NCBI GenBank assembly: GCA_008017145.1
Contig: SSGY01000149.1
Location: 1-15,273 of the forward strand
Direction of reading: 5' to 3'
Length of the DNA: 15,273 nt
Source: Neisseriales bacterium
Lineage (GTDB): Bacteria > Pseudomonadota > Gammaproteobacteria > Burkholderiales > UBA11063
Within the stretch, counting starts at the first letter, position 1, and every line of letters begins with the position of its first letter. Both the position numbers and the translations under genes were made by a program. Below are positions 1 to 7,219 of the stretch, one piece after another. A model generated the notes under the pieces. That model was not told the origin of the DNA and searched no databases. It saw nothing but the letters and a program-made list of their open reading frames with translations.

Positions 1-927
1 CAACTGCATGGTACGAAGCTTAGGAGCACCAGTAATTGAGCCGCATGGGAAGAGCCCTTTGATGATTGTTGCAAAATGTGTTGCATTGTCAATAGTTCCT
101 TCAATTGAACTAGTCATTTGAAATAAACTTTGATATTCTTCAATGGCGAATAAAGTTGGTACTTTAACTGAGCTGGTGTGGCAAAATTTGGCTAAGTCAT
201 TGCGCAGTAAATCGACGATGATTAAGTTCTCGGCGCGGTTTTTGGCATCACTACTCAAAAAATTACGCTTGATTTTATCTTCTTGTGGAGTATTTCCACG
301 CTGAATCGTTCCCTTCATTGGGCGAACGCTAATCGTAGAATCAACTTTTTTGAAAAATAGCTCAGGAGAAATAGAAATAGTCGTTGTTGAGCCAAATGGC
401 AAATATGCAGCATAGCGAACTGGGTGGCTGCGACTTAGCTGGTAATACAGATTAAGTGGATTAACTGTTTCTTGCGTAGAGATATTCAGCGGTGCGGTTA
501 GATTTAGTTGATACGTATTGCCTAATTGTAGTTGTTGTTGCACTTGCTCAAATTTTTGTTGATATTCGTTATAGTCAGAAGTCAGTTCGAGGTAGTTAAA
601 TTTAATCAGGGGATTATCTTGGATAAGCTCTGGTCGTAATTGAATTAAATCCTGTGCAGCAAATTTTTGAGCATGAGCGAATGCAACAAAATGCAGAAGT
701 GGTTGAGTGCTGGGTTTTAGCTTTAGCTTGGAATAAATAGCACTTGCTGCATGATAGCTAATATAACCAGCGATATAAAAACCTTGAGTCCGATAATGCT
801 CAATTTGCTCCAGCGCAATATCAAACTCATGCTGGCTATGCGCGATGATTTCAGCTCGTGGGTCACTAAAGTAGTAACTAGTGGCTTGCGTGTGGTTTAT
901 GCAGTCTTCAAAAATGGCAAATTTCAT
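1..927 (-). CDS. pabB: Aminodeoxychorismate synthase component I, 3' end cut by window edge
   Basis: PabB converts chorismate and ammonia to 4-amino-4-deoxychorismate, the precursor of p-aminobenzoate and folate. The first 309 residues are visible and no stop is reached before the left edge. The N-terminus MKFAIFED matches the short PabB class. The chorismate-binding domain shows SPEL (187-190), RPMKGT (202-207), ENLIIVDLLRNDL (233-245) and PCGSITGAPK (294-303). Lys205 in MKGT is the residue that separates PabB from anthranilate synthase, which has Ala there. The ATG at 927 is the only ATG before an upstream in-frame stop at 952-954; no clear Shine-Dalgarno sequence precedes it. It lies 140 bp downstream of bioA on the same strand and may have its own extended -10 promoter. 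The missing C-terminus could be a short PabB end or a fused PabC lyase; this cannot be told here. Confidence 0.93.
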   Translation of the reverse strand, partial: MKFAIFEDCINHTQATSYYFSDPRAEIIAHSQHEFDIALEQIEHYRTQGFYIAGYISYHAASAIYSKLKLKPSTQPLLHFVAFAHAQKFAAQDLIQLRPELIQDNPLIKFNYLELTSDYNEYQQKFEQVQQQLQLGNTYQLNLTAPLNISTQETVNPLNLYYQLSRSHPVRYAAYLPFGSTTTISISPELFFKKVDSTISVRPMKGTIQRGNTPQEDKIKRNFLSSDAKNRAENLIIVDLLRNDLAKFCHTSSVKVPTLFAIEEYQSLFQMTSSIEGTIDNATHFATIIKGLFPCGSITGAPKLRTMQL

Positions 928-974
928 GTATTCGATATATTCAAAATTTATCTAAGATGGTTATTATTGCGGCG

Positions 975-983
975 ATTATATCA
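975..983 (-). promoter_or_regulatory. Candidate extended -10 promoter for pabB
   Basis: The minus strand reads TGATATAAT, a perfect extended -10, 48 nt upstream of the pabB ATG. No good -35 lies at 16-18 nt, as is usual for extended -10 promoters. It would let pabB be expressed apart from the bio genes. Inferred from sequence only. Confidence 0.45.
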
Positions 984-1067
984 AAAACTTTAGAGGCAAG
1001 GAGAGTTTTTGGTATTTATTTACTGCTCACTACGACTCTTTGGATGGTGTTTTGTATTTGGTTAATC

Positions 1068-2351
1068 TCAATATTTGCTAAATTTAAAATTATTAAATAA
1101 TTCCTCAATTTTAGGCAGCAAAAGCTTCAAATCTTCTAAAATATTGTAAATTGGTGGGAGTAAATAGACTATATTGCCAATCGGGCGTAGGTGTATTCCT
1201 AAATCTTTAGCAAGTGAAACAACTAGTTTTATTTGTTTAGGTGGTAAGTTTAATTCCCAAGCTGCAATTGCTCCAATTGCTCGTGCCTTGCTTATGAAGG
1301 CAAAACGTTGTTTGAGTTTAGTATTAAACTCAATTAAAATTGTCTCTGCTACGCGAACATTGGCGAGAATGTTTGAGTTTTGGAGTAAACTGAGATAATC
1401 AACTGCCACGGCAGCCGCTAGCGTGTTGCAGCTATGAGTGTGTGAGTGCGGGAAAATTTGCTTATGCTTACGGTAAATATCGCTAATTGAACGATTAACC
1501 ACGACACTACTCATTGGGATGCTACCTGCAGTCAAATGTTTGGCAAAACAGACTAAATCTGCTTCGATGCCCAACAATTCCTTGCTTACTGAGAAATACC
1601 CCAAGCGCCCCAAACCAACCATGATTTCATCAGCGATAATATGTATGCCATGAGCGCGTGCCAGATTGATTAACTTTCGTAAATAATCACGGCTGATAAT
1701 TTTAAGTCCGGCAGCACCTTGAACGATTGGTTCAATTAGTAGTGCAGTGATTTGTGAAGCGTGTTGATTAAAAAATTGCTCTAATTTATCACTGTCAAAT
1801 GGTACATTGTCCCACGCAGGATCTTGCGGTGAGTCAACGTAAACGATATCTTCAATAAACAAATTTTGACTAATTAATGCTTGATAATTCTGCGTGTAAT
1901 TAGCTATTCCACACACGCCAAGCGTAAAAATAGTTTCACCATGATACGCACCAGATAATGCCAGATATTTACAGCGCTTAGCTTCTCCTTGCAAAACCCG
2001 TGTTTCATAACTTAATTTCATAGCAATTTCAATTGCACTACTGCCATCACTGGCATATATTACCTTGTCCATTTGGGTGAAAATACTAACTAGCAGAGTT
2101 GATAGTTGTTCAATAGTTGCATTATAGGCATTGGCAGGCAAATGATGTTCAAATATTTTTAGCTGTGTTTCCAAACTTTCTTTAACTAATGGATGGCGAT
2201 GTCCCAATGGTTTACACCACCAACTAGAAATGGCATCATAGAGCTTTTGACCATCGCGAGTATAAAGGTAGGGACCTTCTGCTGCAATAATTTGTAATGG
2301 ATTGTCGCTATCAGGTGTAGCTGCAGGTAACCAAGTGTGGATTAAAGGCAT
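1068..2351 (-). CDS. bioA: Adenosylmethionine-8-amino-7-oxononanoate aminotransferase
   Basis: BioA transfers the amino group of S-adenosylmethionine to KAPA, giving 7,8-diaminopelargonate (DAPA); it is a cytosolic PLP enzyme. The 427-residue length is normal. Visible class-III aminotransferase landmarks are SSWWCKPLGHRHP (42-54, substrate pocket), SDGSSAIEIAMK (101-112, PLP phosphate loop), GAYHGET (134-140), ADEIMVGLGR (240-249, with the PLP-ring Asp241), the Schiff-base Lys271 in FAKHLTAGSIPMS, HSHTHSCN (302-309) and Arg389, which should bind the substrate carboxylate. Its ATG overlaps the end of bioD by 10 nt, so translation is probably coupled. It is the last biotin gene of the cluster, and pabB follows. 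Confidence 0.97.
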   Translation of the reverse strand: MPLIHTWLPAATPDSDNPLQIIAAEGPYLYTRDGQKLYDAISSWWCKPLGHRHPLVKESLETQLKIFEHHLPANAYNATIEQLSTLLVSIFTQMDKVIYASDGSSAIEIAMKLSYETRVLQGEAKRCKYLALSGAYHGETIFTLGVCGIANYTQNYQALISQNLFIEDIVYVDSPQDPAWDNVPFDSDKLEQFFNQHASQITALLIEPIVQGAAGLKIISRDYLRKLINLARAHGIHIIADEIMVGLGRLGYFSVSKELLGIEADLVCFAKHLTAGSIPMSSVVVNRSISDIYRKHKQIFPHSHTHSCNTLAAAVAVDYLSLLQNSNILANVRVAETILIEFNTKLKQRFAFISKARAIGAIAAWELNLPPKQIKLVVSLAKDLGIHLRPIGNIVYLLPPIYNILEDLKLLLPKIEELFNNFKFSKY

Positions 2352-3004
2352 GGGAAAAGCTCCGTGAAAAATTTGGTAGTCTGAATTGCTTGTTGGTAGG
2401 GAATCTCAGCAATCAGCGGAGCATCTAGTGCTTGTGATAGATAAGCTAGATTTTGTGGATAATACTCCATTTGTGGATCAATTTGATTGGCAATCCAACC
2501 AACAAGCTTTAGTCCTTGCTGTTTAAGAACTGCAGCAGTTAATAGCGCATGATTGAGACAGCCTAATTTCATTCCGACAACTAAAATAATCGGGTAGGGT
2601 GAAACTTGCAATAAATCTAAATAAGTTTCATTTTGATTGAGTGGAACCATAACCCCGCCAACCCCTTCAATAAAAAGATAATCAACATCAAGCTGAGTGT
2701 TTTCGATAAACGAATTGACACTCTTTGCGTTCAATGGGTAATTTTCCATTTCTGCAGCAATGTGTGGCGCAATCGGTGGAGTAAAGGTAATTAGGTTAAT
2801 TTGTTGTGGCGCAAGCTGAGAATTAGTAGTTGCCAGTAGTTGCGCGACATCTTCATTAATAGCATTGTTTGGCATAGTTCCACTGGCAATCGGTTTAAGT
2901 GCCGCGACTTTGTGTTGAGAACGAATCAGATATTGCATGAGTTGTACCGTGGTGTGTGTTTTACCGCTTGAGGTATCGGTTCCGATGATGTGAAATTTAT
3001 GCAT
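2342..3004 (-). CDS. bioD: ATP-dependent dethiobiotin synthetase
   Basis: BioD carboxylates DAPA and closes the ureido ring to give dethiobiotin, using ATP and Mg2+. The 220-residue protein is typical in length. The Walker A loop GTDTSSGKTHTT spans 8-19 with Lys15. KPIASG (37-42), Asp52, FIEGVGGVMVP (111-121, Glu113 as Mg ligand) and GMKLGCLNHALLT (144-156) follow in the family order. The ATG at 3004 has a clean GGAG six nt upstream (3011-3014). Unlike its neighbours, bioD does not overlap the preceding gene: 297 bp with two palindromic elements separate it from bioC, and a possible internal -10 lies in that gap. Confidence 0.97.
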   Translation of the reverse strand: MHKFHIIGTDTSSGKTHTTVQLMQYLIRSQHKVAALKPIASGTMPNNAINEDVAQLLATTNSQLAPQQINLITFTPPIAPHIAAEMENYPLNAKSVNSFIENTQLDVDYLFIEGVGGVMVPLNQNETYLDLLQVSPYPIILVVGMKLGCLNHALLTAAVLKQQGLKLVGWIANQIDPQMEYYPQNLAYLSQALDAPLIAEIPYQQAIQTTKFFTELFPCL

Positions 3005-3099
3005 TAATTACTCCATTTTATTAGCCGTTAACATTAAATGTAAATATACTTTGAACGCTCATACGTTGAACTTTTATGTATATACTCTAAGTGATCGCG

Positions 3100-3105
3100 A
3101 TTATA
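3100..3105 (-). promoter_or_regulatory. Possible internal -10 for bioD-bioA
   Basis: The minus strand reads TATAAT here, 95 nt upstream of bioD and immediately beyond the first palindromic repeat. No convincing -35 stands at the right distance; the T-rich arm of the repeat would occupy that place. If real, the repeat brought or created a promoter that keeps bioD and bioA expressed despite the gap. Confidence 0.25.
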
Positions 3106-3173
3106 GCTAGGAGTGTTGATAAAAAAGGCGACGAGGTGTAGATGAACTACATAAAGAGTCTTTTTTAGCAATG
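3106..3173. repeat. Palindromic repeat element, copy 1
   Basis: Two nested stems are visible. The outer stem AAAAAAGGC (3121-3129) pairs with GTCTTTTTT (3158-3166), with one G.T wobble. The inner stem TGTAG (3137-3141) pairs with CTACA (3147-3151) around loop ATGAA. The strands between the stems (GACGAGG and TAAAGA) do not pair. The same architecture and orientation recur at 3231-3298. The unit begins with GCT in both copies; its exact right edge is uncertain. It lies between bioC and bioD. An open frame running leftward across it (3225-3034) is best explained as chance. Confidence 0.7.
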
Positions 3174-3230
3174 CGACAACGCTAGAATTGTGAGCGCGAC
3201 GAGTATACTTACCCATAACTGCCACAATAT

Positions 3231-3298
3231 GCTGTAAGAGTTAGGAACAAGGCGACGTAGTGTACATGAGAAGTACATGAGGAGCCTTGTGACGAAGC
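3231..3298. repeat. Palindromic repeat element, copy 2
   Basis: The outer stem ACAAGGC (3247-3253) pairs perfectly with GCCTTGT (3284-3290). The inner stem TGTAC (3261-3265) pairs with GTACA (3273-3277) around loop ATGAGAA. Unpaired segments GACGTAG and TGAGGA match those of copy 1 in length and mostly in sequence. Relative to copy 1, inner pair 5 changes from G-C to C-G and one outer pair from A-T to C-G, both on both sides of the stem. The element ends a few bases short of the bioC stop codon, so it would be transcribed in the 3' region of the bioC message. Confidence 0.75.
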
Positions 3299-3300
3299 TA

Positions 3301-4056
3301 TTACTGCATAGGGTGAGCAGTTACCATTAAATAATGATAACTAAGAGCAAACCCATCCTTATCACGTAGATAAATTTGCTCTAGTTTATTTATGGTAGTT
3401 TTACCACCTAAACCATTACGTTGTGCCGCGGGTAGTGAAGTTCCACTTTTACCAAAATGCCGAAATAAACTTAAAATATCGCTGAAATAAAAAGTTTCAC
3501 ACCATGGCTGTTGATCATTTATTATAAAACCAGAATCAACCAATAGATCTTGATATTCTGTACTACTCAAAAAGTCTAACGTATGCTTTTGATTATCAAT
3601 ATTCGCAAAACTATCGATCAACTGATGTAGACTAGGTTTAGTTAATGTTGTGAAAACTAAAACGCCATTGGGTTTGAGAATGCGGGTAATTTCGCCAAAT
3701 ACTTTTTGCTTATTTTCAGGCCATTGTAACATTAAGTTGGAAATAACTATGTCAATTGAGTTATCTTTTAGCGGGATAAAGGCAGCATCGGCATTTATTG
3801 CTGGTACCAAATGATTTTGCTTAAGCATGGCACGACTGAGATCTAGCGAAATAATCAAATTTGATGGTGTACTTACTTGATGGTTAAATGTTCCTGTACC
3901 AGAACCGAGATCAAGAATGATTTGCTCTGGAGAATTAAGGTAGTTGCTCATCTGCGCGACTAATTTTTGCGCGGTGGTATTTTGTAGTTTAGCCAGCTTG
4001 AGATAATTAACCGCGGCACGATCAAAATTTTGCTGAATTAACTTAAGCTTATTCAT
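3301..4056 (-). CDS. bioC: Malonyl-ACP O-methyltransferase
   Basis: BioC uses S-adenosylmethionine to methylate the free carboxyl of malonyl-ACP, disguising it so that fatty-acid synthase can elongate it to pimeloyl-ACP methyl ester. The 251-residue protein has the BioC N-terminus FDRAAVNY (11-18), the SAM loop LDLGSGTGTF (48-57), acidic Asp72 in SLDLS, and post-I/II motif SNLMLQWPEN (106-115). The C-terminal part FRHFGKSG and the RNGLGGKT segment (198-220) match the family-specific region that separates BioC from generic class-I methyltransferases. Its ATG overlaps the bioH stop by 8 nt, so methyl addition and methyl removal are encoded by coupled genes. Confidence 0.95.
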   Translation of the reverse strand: MNKLKLIQQNFDRAAVNYLKLAKLQNTTAQKLVAQMSNYLNSPEQIILDLGSGTGTFNHQVSTPSNLIISLDLSRAMLKQNHLVPAINADAAFIPLKDNSIDIVISNLMLQWPENKQKVFGEITRILKPNGVLVFTTLTKPSLHQLIDSFANIDNQKHTLDFLSSTEYQDLLVDSGFIINDQQPWCETFYFSDILSLFRHFGKSGTSLPAAQRNGLGGKTTINKLEQIYLRDKDGFALSYHYLMVTAHPMQ

Positions 4057-4729
4057 GAGAAATTACTTCAAATATGTATTGCAGATAATTAGGATTCATT
4101 CGTAAATGAGTTGAATTATCAATTGTTTGGTGATTGATATTTTGTGCAGGATTGGGAATTAGGGAGTCAGTTGCACTATTAATCCATACAATCCGTGCTG
4201 CAAATTTTTCGGCAAGAGGGCGTAAATCAGTCTGTTCGATTAATTCTAGCCAAATTATAAGCGTGTCACGATTAGCCTCTAAATTTTGCCATTGCCGTGC
4301 GTCTTTTTGATCAATACTCTCAGGGTGTGCCGCTAGAGCAGTAAAATAGTTAGTAAATTCTGCGAGTGTTTGTTTATTCAGCCGTTGGCGCAAACGTTGC
4401 AGATTAGCATTGCTAATTCCCTGCCAATTCTCTTGTGCCATAAAACATGGGGTTGAATTTAACATAACTAATTTGTGGATATTATCTGGTGCTAATTGCA
4501 ATAGTGTTAATGCCAGTAAACCGCCACAAGAATAAGCGATAATTTGGACTTTTTGTTTATCGCAGACATGTTGACTGATAATGATTTGTGCTTGAGACTG
4601 AAGCGTAAACTCTGGTAGCAACTGATTAACATCTATGTAGTGATAGTTTTTAAGTTGACTGGTAATGAATTCTAACGGCTTAGCAGAGAGTACAAAACCG
4701 CCAATTACTAGGGTAGTTACTGAGTTCAT
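4049..4729 (-). CDS. bioH: Pimeloyl-ACP methyl ester esterase, BioH-like
   Basis: An alpha/beta hydrolase predicted to cleave the methyl ester of pimeloyl-ACP, ending the BioC-initiated route. The triad can be read as Ser67 (AYSCGG, 65-70), Asp188 (SATDSLIP) and His208 (STHLRM). The cap-domain segment NSTPCFMAQENWQGI (91-105) closely follows the BioH pattern SSPCF..R.EWPGI, which favours BioH over BioG or BioV. Two oddities: the nucleophile elbow starts with Ala instead of Gly, and the N-terminal oxyanion motif HGWG is replaced by IGGF (9-12). At 226 residues it is about 30 shorter than Escherichia coli BioH. It starts within an ATGA overlap with bioF. The family assignment is firm; placement within the esterase group rests mainly on the cap segment and the operon. 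Confidence 0.87.
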   Translation of the reverse strand: MNSVTTLVIGGFVLSAKPLEFITSQLKNYHYIDVNQLLPEFTLQSQAQIIISQHVCDKQKVQIIAYSCGGLLALTLLQLAPDNIHKLVMLNSTPCFMAQENWQGISNANLQRLRQRLNKQTLAEFTNYFTALAAHPESIDQKDARQWQNLEANRDTLIIWLELIEQTDLRPLAEKFAARIVWINSATDSLIPNPAQNINHQTIDNSTHLRMNPNYLQYIFEVISHE

Positions 4730-5904
4730 CGATGATATTTTTCTGCCAGAGTAGCCACTAATTTAGTTATGTCGTCGTAAGTATGCGCGCTAGTTAACGA
4801 GATGCGGAGCCGTGGCGTATTTTTTGCAACCGTTGGATATGCGATTTTGCCGACTAAAATTTGTCTATCCAATAAGTGTTGGTGCAGCAGATTTAATTGG
4901 CTAAGGTCATTCAGCATAACTAATTGGATAGCTGAGATATTTTCTTCCGCTTGATAAATATTTATCCCAGAAGTAAGTGCAAGTTGTTTAAAAGTTGCAA
5001 TATTTTGAGCTAATTTATCACGTAATTGTATACCTTCGCCACTTTGAATAATTGCTAACGCTGCATTACTGACCGCAGCTTGTGCTGGTGGCAACATCGT
5101 ACTAAAAATCTGACTGCGCACGCTATGGCGTAGATAATGAATGAGTGCTGCATTTCCGACAACAAAACCACCGTGACTAGCAAGGGATTTACCGAGTGTC
5201 CCAATATATAAATCTACCTGACGATGATCAAGTCCTTGCTGTTCCAGTGTTCCATAACCAGATTGTCCCAGCGCACCAACCCCATGCGCATCATCGATAA
5301 TTAATAGAACCTGTTGTGGAAATTTTTGCTTTATTTCTAATAACTGTGCCAGATAATTGCAGCTACCATCCATGCTGAAGCTGCCTTCGCATAAGATTAT
5401 ATGCAGTTTAATCGGATCTGTTTCAATCGCACGAACCACTAAAGAGATTTGTTCGGGTGTAAAAGTAGTGAATTTAGCTTTGGCGAGTAAAATTCCATCA
5501 ATATGTGAAGCGTGACTATTTTTGGCAAACCAAATATGAGTGTTGCTATTTACTAATGCACTAAATAAACTTACATTAAGTTGATAACCGCTATTAAATA
5601 GTAAGCAATCTTCAAAACCTAACCAAGCAGCTAGATTGAGACTTAATTTTGCATGTTCTTGGCTATAACCGCTCATCGATGGTGCACCAGTGCTGCCGCT
5701 ACCATAACGTGTCGCACCATCCTGCAATGCTTTAATCAAACGAGGGTCGCCATTGAGACCTAGGTAATCATTACTGACAAAATTAAGCAAATTTTGTTCA
5801 GCTAATTGCAAATAGCGAGGATCATGCCTAGTTTTAGCGCGCCATATACGTAGATTAGGAAGCTGTTGGGTTTGCTCCTGAATGAAATTATCCCAGCTGA
5901 ACAT
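4726..5904 (-). CDS. bioF: 8-amino-7-oxononanoate synthase (KAPA synthase)
   Basis: BioF condenses pimeloyl-ACP with L-alanine, losing CO2, to form KAPA; it is a PLP-dependent alpha-oxoamine synthase of the cytosol. The 392-residue length is normal. Landmarks in order: FVSNDYLGL (42-50), the glycine-rich RYGSGSTGAPSMSGY (67-80), the cofactor-stacking His131 in NSHASH, CEGSFSMDG (172-180), DDAHGVGALG (204-213), Schiff-base Lys239 in GTLGKS, and TPRLRISLTSAHT (363-375). The TGAP stretch in the glycine-rich loop differs from the E. coli loop, but the surrounding residues are kept. The gene overlaps bioB by 17 nt and bioH by 4 nt, consistent with one mRNA. Confidence 0.97.
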   Translation of the reverse strand: MFSWDNFIQEQTQQLPNLRIWRAKTRHDPRYLQLAEQNLLNFVSNDYLGLNGDPRLIKALQDGATRYGSGSTGAPSMSGYSQEHAKLSLNLAAWLGFEDCLLFNSGYQLNVSLFSALVNSNTHIWFAKNSHASHIDGILLAKAKFTTFTPEQISLVVRAIETDPIKLHIILCEGSFSMDGSCNYLAQLLEIKQKFPQQVLLIIDDAHGVGALGQSGYGTLEQQGLDHRQVDLYIGTLGKSLASHGGFVVGNAALIHYLRHSVRSQIFSTMLPPAQAAVSNAALAIIQSGEGIQLRDKLAQNIATFKQLALTSGINIYQAEENISAIQLVMLNDLSQLNLLHQHLLDRQILVGKIAYPTVAKNTPRLRISLTSAHTYDDITKLVATLAEKYHR

Positions 5905-6829
5905 TAGTGCTACCTAATTTCGCGAGTAACTCCAAATCGGCATGGCGCGCATTATTTGGTGCAGTCAGTAATTTATCGCCATAGAAAATCGAGTTAGCTC
6001 CAGCTAAAAAACACAGCGCTTGTTCAAGTTCGCTTAATTGATCGCGACCAGCCGAGAGTCTGATTCGTGTAGCTGGAAATAAAACTCGAGTTGTTGCAAT
6101 CGTGCGTAGTAATTCAAATTTATCCAAATCAGCTACCTCCGCTAATTTAGTGCCGGGGATTTTTACCAACATATTGATTGGAATTGAGCTTGGTGCGTAG
6201 GGGAGAACTGTCAGAGCATGAATAAAACTAATTCGATCCTCTTGTGATTCACCCATACCAAGAATTCCACCACAGCAGACTTTAATCCCGGCTGCACCAA
6301 CATGATTAATCGTATCCAGGCGATCATTAAAGGTTCGACTGGTAATTACCTGAGAATAATATTCAGGTGAGGTATCAATATTATGATTGTAATAATCTAG
6401 TCCTGCTTGTTTGAGGGTTAGAGCTTGCGCTTCAGTTAGGCTACCCAATGTGGCACAGGTTTCTAAGCCGTGTTTTTTGATTGCGGCGATATATTCACAG
6501 CTGCGCCCAATAGCGGCTAATGTTGGATATTTATAAGCCGCTCCCATACAAATCCGCTTAACACCACGCTCCTTGGCGGACTTGGCGATTGCTTCAACTT
6601 CGCTAACTGGTAACAATGGATTAAGTTTTATCTCACTCTCGCTTTGATTACTTTGTGAACAATAAGCACAGTCTTCAGGGCAACCACCAGTTTTGACACT
6701 GATTAATTGACACATTTCAATATCACTACTTTTAAAATTATCTTTTTGTACCTGTGCTGCTTGGTAGATTAACTCTAAAAAAGGCTGTTGATATAATTTT
6801 TGGATCATAGCTAAATTATTCGCTTGCAA
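5888..6829 (-). CDS. bioB: Biotin synthase (radical SAM)
   Basis: BioB inserts sulfur into dethiobiotin, the last step of the pathway. The 313-residue protein has the radical-SAM cysteines Cys50, Cys54 and Cys57 (GGCPEDCAYCSQ). The [2Fe-2S] ligands are Cys94, Cys125 (ETCATLG), Cys185 (KVCCGGILGMGE) and Arg257 (RIRLSAGR), each offset by exactly three from the E. coli numbering. YNHNIDTS lies at 147-154. The start is taken as TTG at 6829 because TAAGGA lies seven nt upstream (6837-6842). An in-frame ATG at 6808 has no ribosome binding site and would only remove seven residues. It is the first gene of the bio transcript; the AT-rich palindromic region upstream should hold its promoter and operator. 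Confidence 0.97.
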   Translation of the reverse strand: MQANNLAMIQKLYQQPFLELIYQAAQVQKDNFKSSDIEMCQLISVKTGGCPEDCAYCSQSNQSESEIKLNPLLPVSEVEAIAKSAKERGVKRICMGAAYKYPTLAAIGRSCEYIAAIKKHGLETCATLGSLTEAQALTLKQAGLDYYNHNIDTSPEYYSQVITSRTFNDRLDTINHVGAAGIKVCCGGILGMGESQEDRISFIHALTVLPYAPSSIPINMLVKIPGTKLAEVADLDKFELLRTIATTRVLFPATRIRLSAGRDQLSELEQALCFLAGANSIFYGDKLLTAPNNARHADLELLAKLGSTNVQLG

Positions 6830-7101
6830 TATGTTATCCTTATGTATTTTTATTAAATTCTATAAAATAATAAATAATCGAATATTTTGAATGTTATTTT
6901 CTATAAGGCAATATAATACGTGAGAGTAAATTCAATATGTATCATATTATTCGTAAATAATATTTAAATACGTATATTATTTATATATTCGAATTTACTA
7001 TAAAATATGGTGGTATCTTATATTTATTGTAATAGTCTGTATATGAAGATTAATTGATCTGTGAAGTTTAAATATTGTGTGTTATCATCTCTGGTATATG
7101 C
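6830..7101. other. AT-rich control region upstream of bioB with nested palindromes
   Basis: No gene is seen in this stretch. Outer arms AGTAAATTC (6925-6933) and GAATTTACT (6991-6999) are perfect complements. Between them lie AATATG-TAT-CATATT (6934-6948) and AAATAATAT (6955-6963) pairing with ATATTATTT (6974-6982). Together they could fold as a three-arm junction about 75 nt long. The base composition makes chance stems likely. Several weak minus-strand -10-like hexamers occur between 6850 and 6990, and none can be singled out as the bioB promoter. No sequence resembling the usual BirA half sites (TTGTnAACC / GGTTnACAA) was found near bioB. Confidence 0.4.
6837..6842 (-). promoter_or_regulatory. 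Ribosome binding site selecting the TTG start of bioB
   Basis: TAAGGA on the minus strand is seven nt from TTG (6829-6827). This spacing favours the TTG over the ATG at 6808. Confidence 0.7.
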
Positions 7102-7103
7102 TT

Positions 7104-7132
7104 TTGTTGTATTGTGGTTAAATTTTCATAAT
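7104..7132 (+). promoter_or_regulatory. Candidate promoter of the DUF1543-like gene
   Basis: TTGTTG (7104-7109) and CATAAT (7127-7132) are separated by 17 nt. Transcription would start near 7139, giving a leader of about 80 nt that contains the palindrome at 7149-7163. Confidence 0.45.
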
Positions 7133-7148
7133 TAAATACGGAGCACAG

Positions 7149-7163
7149 TGCCTACAGTAGGCA
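7149..7163. promoter_or_regulatory. Perfect 15-bp palindrome in the leader of the DUF1543-like gene
   Basis: TGCCTAC and GTAGGCA are perfect 7-bp arms around a single A. It is more GC-rich than its surroundings. It lies just after the predicted transcription start and has no T-run next to it on either strand, so it looks more like an operator or a leader hairpin than a terminator. Confidence 0.45.
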
Positions 7164-7219
7164 GATTAAAATAAAACAAATTTATTATAATTTTTTGATG
7201 ATTGAAAGAGGGTAACTTT

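Noticed and set aside
751..993. 80-codon plus-strand frame over the pabB 5' end
   Set aside because: It lies antisense to clear PabB coding sequence and to the pabB promoter region; no ribosome binding site or homology.
3034..3225. 63-codon open frame on the minus strand between bioC and bioD
   Set aside because: It is largely a read-through of palindromic repeat copy 1, has no convincing ribosome binding site and no recognisable protein character.
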